From contig NC_020126.1 in NCBI RefSeq assembly GCF_000331735.1, positions 9,675,501 through 9,739,500 of the forward strand: DNA of 64,000 nt, in the 5' to 3' direction. How positions within the stretch are numbered: the first letter of the stretch is position 1; every line of letters begins with the position of its first letter. Positions 1 through 9,094 of the stretch are shown here, one piece after another. The notes under the pieces were generated by a model. That model ran no database searches, was not told where the DNA came from, and was given only the letters and a program-made list of their open reading frames with translations. The stretch comes from Myxococcus stipitatus DSM 14675. GTDB lineage: Bacteria; Myxococcota; Myxococcia; Myxococcales; Myxococcaceae. The translations under genes were made by a program, and so were the position numbers.

Positions 1-1
1 C

Positions 2-325
2 CGCGCGCTGGAGCAGAGCATCCTGGAAGGCGCCGGCTACGACGTGCTGCCTTGCGCGGACGGCGCCGAGGCCTGGGAGCGCCTCCAGGCAGGCGGCGCC
101 GACGCCATGGTCCTGGACGTGGAGATGCCTCGCATGGACGGCGTCACCCTCACGGAAACCATCCGAGCCGCACCCCGCTTCGCCCGGCTCCCCGTGGTGC
201 TCGTCACCGCCCGAGGCCGCCCCGAGGACAAGGCCCGCGGGCTGAAAGCCGGGGCCAGTGCCTATCTTGTGAAGAGCGCATTCGACCCGACCAGCCTGCT
301 GGAGACCTTGAGACGATTGCTATGA
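2..325 (+). CDS. CheA-type hybrid kinase, C-terminal receiver domain (5' end outside window)
   Basis: Only the last ~107 residues are present; the reading frame is open to the window edge. What is seen is a CheY-like receiver: phospho-acceptor Asp in VLDVEMPRMDG, the Thr of VTARG and the conserved Lys of YLVKSAFD. The wording VEMPRMDG and KARGLKAGASAYLVKSAFD is typical of the receiver fused to the end of CheA kinases (FrzE-like CheA-CheY hybrids). The stop codon overlaps the ATG of cheB by 4 nt, which supports a chemotaxis operon. The receiver probably modulates kinase output or acts as phosphate sink; which myxobacterial Che cluster this is cannot be told from the fragment. Confidence 0.8.
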   Translation, partial: RALEQSILEGAGYDVLPCADGAEAWERLQAGGADAMVLDVEMPRMDGVTLTETIRAAPRFARLPVVLVTARGRPEDKARGLKAGASAYLVKSAFDPTSLLETLRRLL

Positions 326-1389
326 CGACGAGGACCGAACCCATGCGCATCGTGGTGGCCGAGGACTCCCCCACCGCCCGCCGTCTCCTGGTGGAAATCC
401 TCCGCGCCGACCCAGGCCTCACCGTCGTCGGCGAAGCCCGCGACGGCGTGGAGGCCGTGGAGCTCACCCAACGGCTGCGGCCCCACCTGGTGACGATGGA
501 CATCCAGATGCCGCGCATGGATGGACTCGAGGCCACCCGCCGCATCATGACGGAGGCCCCCACGCCCATCGTCGTCGTGTCGACACTGGTGGAGCGCGAC
601 ATCCAGACCTCCATGACCGCGCTGCGCGCCGGAGCGCTCGCCGTCCTCCAGAAGCCCGTGGGCCCGGAGTCCCCGGACTTCGACGCGGAGAGCCGCCGCC
701 TGCGCGACACCCTCAAGGCCATGGCCGAGGTGAAGGTCGTCCGACGCTGGCCGGACCGAGGCCCCTCCCCCACCTCACCCGCACGTCCCCCCGCGCGCAA
801 GGACATCCCCCTGCGCGCGGCGGTGGTCGCGCTGGCCGCCTCCACCGGAGGCCCCGCCGCCCTCTTCCAGCTCCTGTCGGAGCTCCCTCCTGACTTCCCC
901 GCGCCGCTGCTCGTGGTGCAGCACATCGCCATCGGCTTCAGCCAGGGCCTGGCCTCCTGGCTGGCCACCGCGGGCCCGCTCCCCGTGCAAGTCGCGGAGG
1001 AAGGGACGCTGCTCCTGCCAGGCCATGTCTACCTCGCGCCCGATGACCGGCACCTGGGCGTCCTGGATGGACGGGCCCAGGTCTCCAAGGCCGCGCCCGT
1101 CAACGGCTTCCGTCCCTCCGCGACGTGGCTGTTCCGCTCCGTGGCGCGCTCGCACGGACGCGAGGCCCTGGCCGTGGTCCTCACCGGCATGGGCCAGGAT
1201 GGACTGGAGGGCATCCGCGAGCTGCGCGACGCAGGAGGCCGCGTGCTGGCGCAGGACGAGGCGTCCTCCGTCGTCTTCGGCATGCCCGGCGTCGTGGTGA
1301 GCGCGGGGCTGGCCAACGAGGTCGTCTCGCTGACGGACCTGCCCGCGCGCCTGTCGCTCGCTGTCTGGGCAAGCACGCAGCCGTCCTGA
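322..1389 (+). CDS. cheB: Chemotaxis protein-glutamate methylesterase CheB
   Basis: 355 aa, usual CheB length. Residues 8-125 form a receiver domain with the phospho-acceptor D60 (MDIQMP) and Lys in LQKP (111). After a Pro-rich linker (~140-162) comes the methylesterase domain with the catalytic triad S174 (ASTGG), H201 (VVQHI) and D293 (GMGQDG). CheB removes methyl groups from chemoreceptors, acting in adaptation against CheR. The start at 322 is chosen because ATGA couples it to the upstream kinase; a second ATG at 343 is possible. No cheR or receptor gene follows within the window; the next gene is a sensor kinase after a ~105-nt gap. Confidence 0.95.
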   Translation: MTTRTEPMRIVVAEDSPTARRLLVEILRADPGLTVVGEARDGVEAVELTQRLRPHLVTMDIQMPRMDGLEATRRIMTEAPTPIVVVSTLVERDIQTSMTALRAGALAVLQKPVGPESPDFDAESRRLRDTLKAMAEVKVVRRWPDRGPSPTSPARPPARKDIPLRAAVVALAASTGGPAALFQLLSELPPDFPAPLLVVQHIAIGFSQGLASWLATAGPLPVQVAEEGTLLLPGHVYLAPDDRHLGVLDGRAQVSKAAPVNGFRPSATWLFRSVARSHGREALAVVLTGMGQDGLEGIRELRDAGGRVLAQDEASSVVFGMPGVVVSAGLANEVVSLTDLPARLSLAVWASTQPS

Positions 1390-1494
1390 CCTCCGTCACC
1401 TCGTGCTCAATCCTCGAGCGGTGCCTATCTGTCGCGGAATGGCCTCCCCTCCGAGCGGTGTCGATATCCCGACAGCCCCACCTCTTCGCATCGG

Positions 1495-3180
1495 ATGAGT
1501 GAGACCTTGGCACCCTTCGCATCCGCCTTCGAGGCGCTCCCCGACCCGGCCTATGTCCTGGACGCCCAGGGCCGCATCCTCACGTGCAGCACCGCCGGAG
1601 CGCGGGCCTTCGGACGAGGCCCCGAGTCCCTGACCGGGCTCCACTGGAGTGAGCTGGGCATTCCCGCCGAGGACATCGCGAGGCTGGAGGCCGCTCGGGC
1701 CCTGACGCTGGCGCGCGGCTGCTGCGTCACGGAGGAGCTGCCCTGGCCCGTGGACACCGGCCTGCGCCGTCACTCGGTGGTGCTCACCCCGCTGCCGGAC
1801 GGCACCGTGCTCGTGACGGCGAGGCCCCTCACGGAAGCAGAGGCGGTGTACTCGCGCGCGCTGGAGCTGGAGCAGGCCTCCCGCGCGGAGGTCGAGCAGG
1901 CGGAGCGACGGCGCTCGTTCCTCTACCAGGCGATGACGACGCTGTTCACCCATCCGCCGGACCCTCACGGCATGTACACGCTCCTGGCGCACCTGGCGGT
2001 GCCGGACCTGGCGGACTGGTGCCTGGTGGATGCGCTGGAGCAAGGCCCGTGGGTGTCGCGCGTGGCGGTGGCGTGCCTGGACCCGACGCAGCGCGAGCGC
2101 GCGGGCGACCTCCCCGACCGCATCGAGCTGCATGATGACGCCCCCGTGGGACTGCTGCGCGTGCTGCGCACCGGAGAGCCGGAGCTGGTGCCCGCGGTGA
2201 CGGACTCGCTCTTGCGCGCGGCGGCGTCGGAGCCCGCGCACCCGGCGCTGCTGCTCACGCTGCAAGCCCGCTCGTACATGATTGTACCCCTGCGCGCGCG
2301 CGGCCACACGCTGGGCGCCGTCACCTTCGTGTCGTCCGGCTCGGGCCGACGGTATGGACCGGAGGACCTGGCGCTGGCGGAGGACCTCTGTCTGCGCGCG
2401 AGCCTCGCCATCGACAACGCGCGGCTCGTGGGGGAATCGCGCCGGGCCGCACGCGCGCGCGAGGACCTGCTGGCCGTCGTGTCGCACGACCTGAAGAACC
2501 CGCTGGGCGTGGTGCAGTTGGGCGCGGCGCTGCTGGCGCGAGGCCCTGGCGCGAAGCCCGGGGGCGAGGTGGTGGCGAAGCAGGCCACGCGCATCCAGGA
2601 CGCGACGGACCGCATGTCGCGCCTCATCTCGGACCTGCTGGACTGGGGGCGGCTGGAGGCCGGGGGGCTGCCGCTGGACTTGCGGGAGCACTCGATGACG
2701 GCGCTCCTCACGGAGGCCACCGAGTCCATCCGCCCGCTGGCCGAGGCCAAGGGCCTGCACCTCTACACGCAGCCGCCCGAGGACGACGTGCGCGTGCGCT
2801 GCGACCGGACGCGGGTGCTCCAGGTGCTGGGCAACCTCATGGGCAACGCGGTGAAGTTCACGCCGTCGGGGGGAGACCTGGAGGTGGGCGCGTCCGTGCG
2901 CGACGGCCTGGTGTGCATCCACGTGCGGGACACCGGGGACGGCATCGCCGCGGAGGCGCTGCCCCACATCTTCGACCGGTACTGGCAGGCGCGCGACGCG
3001 ACCAGTCGAGGCACGGGGCTGGGGCTCGCCATCGCCAAGGGGCTGGTGGAGGCACACGGGGGGCACATCCACGCGCGCAGCACCCGGGGGGAGGGCAGCA
3101 CCTTCGCCTTCACCCTCCCGCTGGTGGGCGTGTCCACCGCACCGCACTCCACGCGCTCCCGTCCACGTCTGGACGCCTGA
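1495..3180 (+). CDS. PAS-GAF sensor histidine kinase
   Basis: 561 aa with no membrane segments, so probably cytoplasmic. Order: PAS-like domain (~8-115), GAF-like domain (~150-310, ending in SLAIDNARL), HisKA dimerisation domain with the phospho-accepting H331 (SHDLKNP), and an HATPase domain with an N box (NLMGNAVKF), G1 box (DTGDGI) and G2 box (GTGLGLAIAKG). It is an orphan kinase in the sense that no response regulator gene adjoins it. It starts ~105 nt after cheB, so it may or may not be in that operon. The ligand sensed by the PAS and GAF domains is unknown. Confidence 0.9.
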   Translation: MSETLAPFASAFEALPDPAYVLDAQGRILTCSTAGARAFGRGPESLTGLHWSELGIPAEDIARLEAARALTLARGCCVTEELPWPVDTGLRRHSVVLTPLPDGTVLVTARPLTEAEAVYSRALELEQASRAEVEQAERRRSFLYQAMTTLFTHPPDPHGMYTLLAHLAVPDLADWCLVDALEQGPWVSRVAVACLDPTQRERAGDLPDRIELHDDAPVGLLRVLRTGEPELVPAVTDSLLRAAASEPAHPALLLTLQARSYMIVPLRARGHTLGAVTFVSSGSGRRYGPEDLALAEDLCLRASLAIDNARLVGESRRAARAREDLLAVVSHDLKNPLGVVQLGAALLARGPGAKPGGEVVAKQATRIQDATDRMSRLISDLLDWGRLEAGGLPLDLREHSMTALLTEATESIRPLAEAKGLHLYTQPPEDDVRVRCDRTRVLQVLGNLMGNAVKFTPSGGDLEVGASVRDGLVCIHVRDTGDGIAAEALPHIFDRYWQARDATSRGTGLGLAIAKGLVEAHGGHIHARSTRGEGSTFAFTLPLVGVSTAPHSTRSRPRLDA

Positions 3181-3214
3181 GCCGCTCGTGGCTGGGTAGA
3201 GTCGTGCTCACGAC

Positions 3215-4696
3215 ATGCTCACCACGGAGCCGCTCCCCACCGCCTTCCTGCTCACCGTCTGCGGCGCGCTGCTCGCGTTGAGCGTGTTGTTCAGCCGGGC
3301 CTCCGGCCGCTTCGGCATCCCCGTCGCGCTCCTGTTCCTGGGCGTGGGCATGGCGGCGGGCTCCGACGGGCCCGGCGGCATCGACTTCGACAACTACGGC
3401 TTCGCCTTCCGGCTGGGCACGGTGGCGCTGGTGCTCATCCTGTTCGACGGAGGCCTCAACACGCCGCTGTCCGCCATCCACTCCGCGCTGAAGCCGGCGT
3501 CGGTGCTGGCGACGGTGGGCGTCATCCTCACCGCGGCGTTGATGGGCGCGGCGGCGCACTACCTCTTCGACTTCAGCTGGACGCAGGCCCTGCTGCTGGG
3601 CGCCATCGTCTCCTCCACGGACGCGGCGGCGGTGTTCTCCGTGCTGCGAGGCAGCGGGCTGCACCTGAAGCGCCGGGTGGGCACCACGCTGGAATTGGAG
3701 TCGGGGCTCAACGACCCCATGGCCGTCATCCTCACCACGGGCCTCACGCACACCCTGGCGAGCGGGAAGCCTCCGGGCTGGGAGTTGGCGACGGAGGCGC
3801 TGGTACAGATGGTGGTGGGCACGGGCATGGGCCTGGCCATCGGCTATGGCGCGCGACACCTGCTCAAGCGGCTGCGGCTGCGCGTGGCGGGGCTGTACCC
3901 GGTGATGACGCTGGCCTTGGCGTTCCTGGCTTTCGGCCTGCCCACGCTCCTGCACGGCAGCGGCTTTCTCGCCGTGTACATCGTGGGAATCCTGCTGGGC
4001 AACGAGACCATCCGCTACCGCACGGGCCTGCTGCGCGTGCATGACGCGCTGGCGTGGCTGTCCCAGGTGTTGATGTTCCTGGTGCTGGGGTTGCTGGTGT
4101 ATCCGCGCAACCTGGTGGAGGTGGCGGGCGTGGGGCTGGGCATGGGCCTCATCCTCGCCTTCGTGGCGCGCCCCATCGCGGTGCTGCTGTGCCTGGCGCC
4201 CTTCCGCTTCCCGCTGGGGGAGATTGTCTACACGGGCTGGGTGGGCCTGCGCGGCGCGGTGCCCATCATCCTGGCCACCTTCCCCGTGCTGTCGAACACG
4301 GCGGGCTCACGGGACATCTTCAACATCGTGTTCTTCATCGTGGTGGTGAACGGGCTGATTCCCGGCGCCACCGTGCCGTGGGTGACGCGCAAGCTGGGCC
4401 TCGCCGCGCGCGTGCCCGAGCCACCGCAGGCGGTGCTCGAGATCGCCTCCACCCAGCTCCTCAAGGGCGAGCTGAGCTCGTTCTACATCGACAAGGCCTC
4501 CGCGGTGACGGGCGAGCGGCTGGCGGACCTGCCCTTCCCTCCAGGCTCCGCGGCGATGCTGCTGGTGCGAGGCCAGGAGCTGCTCGCGCCCAAGGGCGAC
4601 ACCGTGTTCCAGCCCGGGGACCACGTGTATGTCTTTGGCCACGCGGAGGACCTGCCGCTCCTGCGCCTCTTGTTCGGACAGCAGGAGGACGAGTAG
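3215..4696 (+). CDS. nhaP2: NhaP2-type K+/H+ antiporter with RCK/TrkA-C domain
   Basis: 493 aa inner-membrane CPA1-family antiporter. About 12 hydrophobic segments fill residues 1-400, with family-typical stretches such as LFDGGLNTP, SSTDAAAVFS (ion-binding Asp pair region), ESGLNDP and GLRGAVPI. Residues ~410-490 are a soluble TrkA-C/RCK-like domain, which marks the NhaP2/CvrA subfamily that expels K+ (or Na+) in exchange for protons. The start at 3215 gives the first membrane helix directly (TAFLLTVCGALLALS). The gene converges with the next one with only 3 nt between stops; the two GAG-TAG ends form a short palindrome (4691-4705). Confidence 0.88.
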   Translation: MLTTEPLPTAFLLTVCGALLALSVLFSRASGRFGIPVALLFLGVGMAAGSDGPGGIDFDNYGFAFRLGTVALVLILFDGGLNTPLSAIHSALKPASVLATVGVILTAALMGAAAHYLFDFSWTQALLLGAIVSSTDAAAVFSVLRGSGLHLKRRVGTTLELESGLNDPMAVILTTGLTHTLASGKPPGWELATEALVQMVVGTGMGLAIGYGARHLLKRLRLRVAGLYPVMTLALAFLAFGLPTLLHGSGFLAVYIVGILLGNETIRYRTGLLRVHDALAWLSQVLMFLVLGLLVYPRNLVEVAGVGLGMGLILAFVARPIAVLLCLAPFRFPLGEIVYTGWVGLRGAVPIILATFPVLSNTAGSRDIFNIVFFIVVVNGLIPGATVPWVTRKLGLAARVPEPPQAVLEIASTQLLKGELSSFYIDKASAVTGERLADLPFPPGSAAMLLVRGQELLAPKGDTVFQPGDHVYVFGHAEDLPLLRLLFGQQEDE

Positions 4697-4699
4697 CGG

Positions 4700-5284
4700 C
4701 TACTCGAGCAGCGCCTGGAACACCGCCTGGTCCTTCGGTGAGAGGGTGACGGTCCTCTGACCCACCCGGACTTGCGCGCGCCGGGCCGTGGCGAACCGCT
4801 TCAGGTCGGCGGCGGAGACCGTCCCGGACAGGTGCTCCTCGAAGGCGGAGCCCCCCCTCAGGACACGCGCCTCGTAGGGCGAGTCCTCCTTCGGGAAGGA
4901 CACCTTCACGGCCTTGCCATCCGCCAGCAACTGGAAGCGCTGCGTGGGCTCCCACGCGGTGTCCACGCCCACGTGAATCAGCTCGACGCTGACGTGCGAC
5001 GCGTCCGCCCCGGGCGTCAACGCGGCCTCCAGCCGGGTCTCCCCGGAGCTCATGTCGTCTTCCTCGCTGCTCCAGCTCTCCGAAGCCGCGACGCGCTCCG
5101 CGGGCTCGGACTTCGCCGCGGCGACCTGGGTCAGGACAGGCTCCAACCTCACGCCGTCATCCACCAGGGCCAGGCTCTCGCCGACCTGCGCCATCGCGCG
5201 CTGGTACGCGCGAAACGCCCAGTACCCTCCTCCGAGGAGAGCCACACCGAACACGGCCATCCCTACGATGAGCTTCCGGCGCAT
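4700..5284 (-). CDS. Uncharacterised membrane-anchored protein
   Basis: 194 aa. An N-terminal hydrophobic helix (~residues 6-26, GMAVFGVALLGGGYWAF) preceded by RRK should anchor it in the inner membrane with the rest in the periplasm, or act as an uncleaved signal. An acidic, Ser-rich linker (~65-85) is followed by a compact region ending in a pattern like LKRFATARRAQVRVGQRTVTLSPKDQAVFQALL. No family recognised. It stands alone between two convergent or same-strand neighbours and has its own ~75-nt upstream spacer to the glycanase gene end. Function unknown. Confidence 0.65.
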   Translation of the reverse strand: MRRKLIVGMAVFGVALLGGGYWAFRAYQRAMAQVGESLALVDDGVRLEPVLTQVAAAKSEPAERVAASESWSSEEDDMSSGETRLEAALTPGADASHVSVELIHVGVDTAWEPTQRFQLLADGKAVKVSFPKEDSPYEARVLRGGSAFEEHLSGTVSAADLKRFATARRAQVRVGQRTVTLSPKDQAVFQALLE

Positions 5285-5360
5285 CCCTGACTCGATAGCG
5301 CGTCTCGCGCCCGTGAGCCAAGGCCCCCCGTCTCCTCGAGGGCCCTGGCGGGGTCCAGAC

Positions 5361-6704
5361 TCAGTTCGACGGAGCGTTTGCGTACCAGCGCACGTAGTCC
5401 ACCTCGAGCACCTGCGGGAACACGGTGCTCGCGGGGTCCCCGCCCAGGTCTCCCAGCGCGAGGTTGAGAATCACGTGGTTGGGTTGGTCGAACACCCACG
5501 TGCCCATCGTCCCGCGCGTGAAGGTGAAGCGCTTGATGCGGTCCGCGTACCACTCGACGCGGTTCGCATCCCAAGAGATGCCGAACGTGCGCCACGCATC
5601 ACCCACTCGCGCCGGCGCGTAGTCCACCTGTCCCGGTGAGTCCCAGCCGTACGTGATGCCGGGTCCATGCAGCGTGCCGTGCGCCAGCGTGGGCAGGGCC
5701 CCCTCGCCCTCGAAGATGTCGAACTCACCGTTGGCCGGCCACTCGCCCGTGGAGCCCATCAGCCACGCCGCGGGCCACGTCCCGTTCCCCACCGGCGCCT
5801 TGAGCCGCACCTCGACATAGCCATACTGCCGCTCCATCCGGCCCCGGGTGTGGATGCGCGCGGACGTGTAGTCGCGCGTCACGCCGTCGCCTCCCGTATA
5901 GGTCTCCCGCAGGGCGGTGATGCGCAGGTGGCCGCGGCCATCCAGTTGCACGTTCTGGGTCCGCCCCGTGTACTGCTGGAGCGTCCGGCCGTGGTCCCAC
6001 ATGCCGCCGGTCTCCGCCTCCCACACCAGGGGATTCGGCGAGGCGCCCGCCACTCCGTCGAACTCATCGCTCCACAAGAGGTTGCTCGGCTCGCCAGGCG
6101 TCGCCGGAGGCACCACCTCCAGCGTCAGCGCGTCCGCCAGGAACACGTTGCCGCTCACCGCGCCGGACTGAAGGACATACACATCCACCCGATTGCCGGA
6201 CTGCTGCACCGGCGCGTCGACCGTCAGGTGCTGGAACGCGGTGGTGAGCGACGCGGAGTCCTCCGCATAGCCCACCGTGGCCCCGGCGGCGTTGCGCTCG
6301 CGGACCACCAGCACCACGGGCTTGCCCACCGTGCCCGCGTTCCCCGCCGCGACGTACGCCGACGCGCGGTACACCGTGCCCACCGTGGTGGACGACACCG
6401 CGTCCGGCGCGTCGTCCAGCGAGTACATGTCCCCCGCCGTCCGAGTGACTCGCACCACCGACGCACCGTCCGGCGCCGAGGCCTGCGCGACGCGACTCAG
6501 CGAGCCCTGCCAACTCGACCACCCCGTGACGCTCGACTCGAACGACGGGTTGGGCAGGATGTTGCCCGGAGGCAGCGAGAGGCGCGACGCCGCCGCGGTC
6601 TCCTCCGGCTCCGGTGCTCCACCCGCGCACCCCACCGTGGCGCAGGCCACCGCGCTCAACATCCCCATCCAGCTTCGCTGCCACATCGCGACGCGCTGTC
6701 TCAT
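5361..6704 (-). CDS. Secreted GH16-family glycoside hydrolase (laminarinase-like) lipoprotein
   Basis: 447 aa from the ATG at 6704, which has a GAGGAG ribosome site 4 nt upstream; a longer in-frame start at 6755 lacks this support. The signal peptide ends in a lipobox (TVGC, Cys26). Residues ~40-190 look like a carbohydrate-binding beta-sandwich (NPSFE..VTGWSSW start is typical of CBM4/9-like modules). The C-terminal ~240 residues are a GH16 catalytic domain with the signature E327-F-D329-I-F-E332 (nucleophile, helper Asp, acid/base). Expected to cleave beta-1,3 or mixed beta-glucans outside the cell, consistent with predation on fungi or algae. Exact substrate is not decidable from sequence. 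Confidence 0.9.
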   Translation of the reverse strand: MRQRVAMWQRSWMGMLSAVACATVGCAGGAPEPEETAAASRLSLPPGNILPNPSFESSVTGWSSWQGSLSRVAQASAPDGASVVRVTRTAGDMYSLDDAPDAVSSTTVGTVYRASAYVAAGNAGTVGKPVVLVVRERNAAGATVGYAEDSASLTTAFQHLTVDAPVQQSGNRVDVYVLQSGAVSGNVFLADALTLEVVPPATPGEPSNLLWSDEFDGVAGASPNPLVWEAETGGMWDHGRTLQQYTGRTQNVQLDGRGHLRITALRETYTGGDGVTRDYTSARIHTRGRMERQYGYVEVRLKAPVGNGTWPAAWLMGSTGEWPANGEFDIFEGEGALPTLAHGTLHGPGITYGWDSPGQVDYAPARVGDAWRTFGISWDANRVEWYADRIKRFTFTRGTMGTWVFDQPNHVILNLALGDLGGDPASTVFPQVLEVDYVRWYANAPSN

Positions 6705-6930
6705 GAACTCCTCGGAGTGGAAGGAGCCATGGCCATATCGACGAATCTCAAACATGGCTCGACCTTTTCATGTGATTTAGGTTTTACAGCTTCTGGTCGA
6801 ATCCCCTGCGCCACCTGTCATGGACGCGTGTCTGGCCATGAATGCGGACGGCCCTGGCGCCGGGCTGGCGGGCGCATGAATGCGAAGGGGGGCTCTTGGC
6901 CGTGGGGGGCGTCCGTGTCAGGAAGCGCCC

Positions 6931-8715
6931 ATGGCCTTCCTGCATCAAGCACTCATCTTCCTGGGCGCCGCCGTGGTGTCCGTCCCGCTGTTCAAGCGGT
7001 TGGGGCTGGGCTCGGTGCTCGGTTACCTGGTGGCGGGAGCCATCATCGGCCCCTCGGGCGCGCGGCTGATTGGCGACGTGGAGAACGTGCTCCACTTCTC
7101 CGAGCTGGGCGTCGTGCTGCTGCTGTTCGTCATCGGCCTGGAGTTGCAGCCCTCGCGCCTGTGGAGCCTGCGCCAGTCCGTGTTCGGCATGGGCGGCGCG
7201 CAGGTGCTCCTCACCGGAGGACTGCTCGCGGTCGTGAGCTGGATGCTGGGTCTGTCTCCGGGCGCCGCCATCATCGCGGGCTTCGGCCTGTCGCTGTCCT
7301 CCACCGCCTTCGCGCTCCAGCTCCTCGCCGAGCGCAACCAGCTCACCACCGGCTACGGACGGCTGGCCTTCGGCATCCTGTTGTTCCAGGACCTGGCCGT
7401 CATCCCGCTGCTCGCGGCGCTGCCCCTGCTGGGGCAGACCCAAGCGGCCGCGGTGGAGCCGGGCTGGCACACCGGCCTCAAGGTGCTGGCGGTGCTCGTC
7501 GGCGTGGTGCTGGTGGGGCGCTTCCTGTTGCGTCCACTGTTCCGAATCGTGGCCTCCTTCCACAGCCAGGAGTTGTTCACCGCCACCGCGCTGCTCGTCG
7601 TCGTGGGCACCGCGGCCCTGCTCAACGCGGTGGGCCTGTCCATGGCGCTGGGCGCCTTCCTCGCCGGCGTGCTCCTGTCCGAGTCCGAGTACCGCCACGA
7701 GCTGGAGGCCGACATCGAGCCCTTCAAGGGCCTGCTGCTGGGGCTGTTCTTCATCGCCGTGGGCATGAGCGTGAACCTGGGCCTCATCGTCGAGAAGCCC
7801 CTGCTCATCGCCGGCCTGGTGCTGGGGCTCGTCGCGCTCAAGGGCGCGGTGCTCTACGGCCTGGGGCGCTTCAGCCTCGAGGAGCAGGAGCCCTCGCTCA
7901 GCCTGGGCGTCGTCATCTCCCAGGGCGGCGAGTTCGCCTTCGTCCTCTTCGGGCTCGCGGTGTCCTTCCAGGTCATGCGGCCCGAGGTGTCGGAGCTGCT
8001 CGTCGTCGTCGTGGGCCTGTCCATGGCGACGACGCCGCTCATCTACGCGGCCTATGAGCGCTGGGGCCGCCCGCGCTTCCGGCAGCAGACGCAGGCGCGC
8101 GAGTACAACGTGGCCCCGGAGGAGGACCACCCCGTCATCATCGCGGGCTTCGGCCGCGTGGGCCAGGTGGTGGGCCGCCTCCTGCGCGCCAAGCGCATCG
8201 GCTTCACCGCCATTGACGCCAGCCCCGAGCACATCGACTTCATGAAGCGCTTCGGCAGCCAGGTCTTCTATGGCGATGCCTCGCGGCTGGACCTGCTGCG
8301 CGCCGCCCGCGCCGACAAGGCCCGCGTCTTCGTGCTGGCCATCGACGACATCGAGGCCTCCCTCCGCACCGCCCGGACGGTGAAGGAGCACTTCCCGCAC
8401 CTCGCCGTCTTCGCCCGCGCGCGCAACCGCATCCATGCCTACCGCCTGCTGGACCTGGGCATCGAGCACGTCATGCGAGAGACCTTCGCCGGCAGCATGG
8501 AGATGGGCGGCGACATCCTCCAGGAGCTGGGCCTCACCTTCTCCGAGAGCCACCGCGTCATGGAGCGCCTGCGCGAGCACGACGAGAAGCTCCTGCGCGA
8601 GACGGCCCGCTACCACCACGACGAGAAGAAGCTGGTGGAGATGGCCGCCCGCGCGCGCAAGGAGCTGGAAAGCCTGTTCGAGCAGGACGACGCCGAACAG
8701 AAGAAGTCCGCGTAA
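6931..8715 (+). CDS. Kef-type K+/H+ antiporter (CPA2) with TrkA-N domain
   Basis: 594 aa. Residues ~1-390 carry the ~12 hydrophobic segments of a CPA2 monovalent cation/proton antiporter, including GYLVAGAIIGPSG, FQDLAVIPLL and SLGVVISQGGEFAFV. Residues ~400-530 form a TrkA-N Rossmann domain (GFGRVGQVVG nucleotide-binding loop at ~403; acidic residues further on). A charged helical tail ends the protein. The start at 6931 follows AGGAAG by a proper gap; an upstream in-frame ATG at 6880 is less likely. Kef systems export K+ under glutathione or redox control in enterobacteria; whether that applies here is unknown. Divergent from the glycanase gene. Confidence 0.9.
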   Translation: MAFLHQALIFLGAAVVSVPLFKRLGLGSVLGYLVAGAIIGPSGARLIGDVENVLHFSELGVVLLLFVIGLELQPSRLWSLRQSVFGMGGAQVLLTGGLLAVVSWMLGLSPGAAIIAGFGLSLSSTAFALQLLAERNQLTTGYGRLAFGILLFQDLAVIPLLAALPLLGQTQAAAVEPGWHTGLKVLAVLVGVVLVGRFLLRPLFRIVASFHSQELFTATALLVVVGTAALLNAVGLSMALGAFLAGVLLSESEYRHELEADIEPFKGLLLGLFFIAVGMSVNLGLIVEKPLLIAGLVLGLVALKGAVLYGLGRFSLEEQEPSLSLGVVISQGGEFAFVLFGLAVSFQVMRPEVSELLVVVVGLSMATTPLIYAAYERWGRPRFRQQTQAREYNVAPEEDHPVIIAGFGRVGQVVGRLLRAKRIGFTAIDASPEHIDFMKRFGSQVFYGDASRLDLLRAARADKARVFVLAIDDIEASLRTARTVKEHFPHLAVFARARNRIHAYRLLDLGIEHVMRETFAGSMEMGGDILQELGLTFSESHRVMERLREHDEKLLRETARYHHDEKKLVEMAARARKELESLFEQDDAEQKKSA

Positions 8716-9094
8716 GCCCCTCCACCCGGTCCGGACCGCCCCACCTCATTCCCAGAAAAACCTGAACCAGCATTCACTGGCGGCACATTCGTCCATTCCC
8801 GTTGCAGCCCTGCTGCACAAAACCCGGCGGCCTGGGGGCGGGCGAGAGAGGAAACGAAGGGGCTGCTCGCGGGAGTCGGGGAGCGGAGTATGGTTCTCCC
8901 CGGATGCGTCTCCGCCTCACCGCAGCCCTCATGCCCACCGCCTTCCGCGCCTCGGCCCCCACGGAAGTCCCGGGCACCCGCTCGTCCTTGACGCCCCGCC
9001 GTCGCCCTCGGGCGATGGGCGGCGATGGCTGCTGGCGCTGACGCCCCCACGGCTCCCCCTCCTGTCTTCCGGCCCCTCGCGAACCCCACGACGC
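8716..9094 (+). other. Intergenic region without recognised gene
   Basis: This ~380-nt stretch between the antiporter and the next kinase contains no open frame that looks protein-like on either strand; the frames that stay open are Arg/Pro/Ser-rich shadows. No convincing hairpin with a T tract was found after the antiporter stop. It presumably carries the promoter of the downstream kinase. Confidence 0.5.

Noticed and set aside
2..1389. Assignment as frzE-frzG
   Set aside because: Similar CheA-CheY hybrid and CheB order, but other myxobacterial Che clusters share it and the receptor, CheW and CheR genes are not visible.
4691..4705. GAGTAG-CGG-CTACTC palindrome as a terminator
   Set aside because: Six-bp stem with a 3-nt loop formed simply by two convergent Glu-stop ends; too weak to call.
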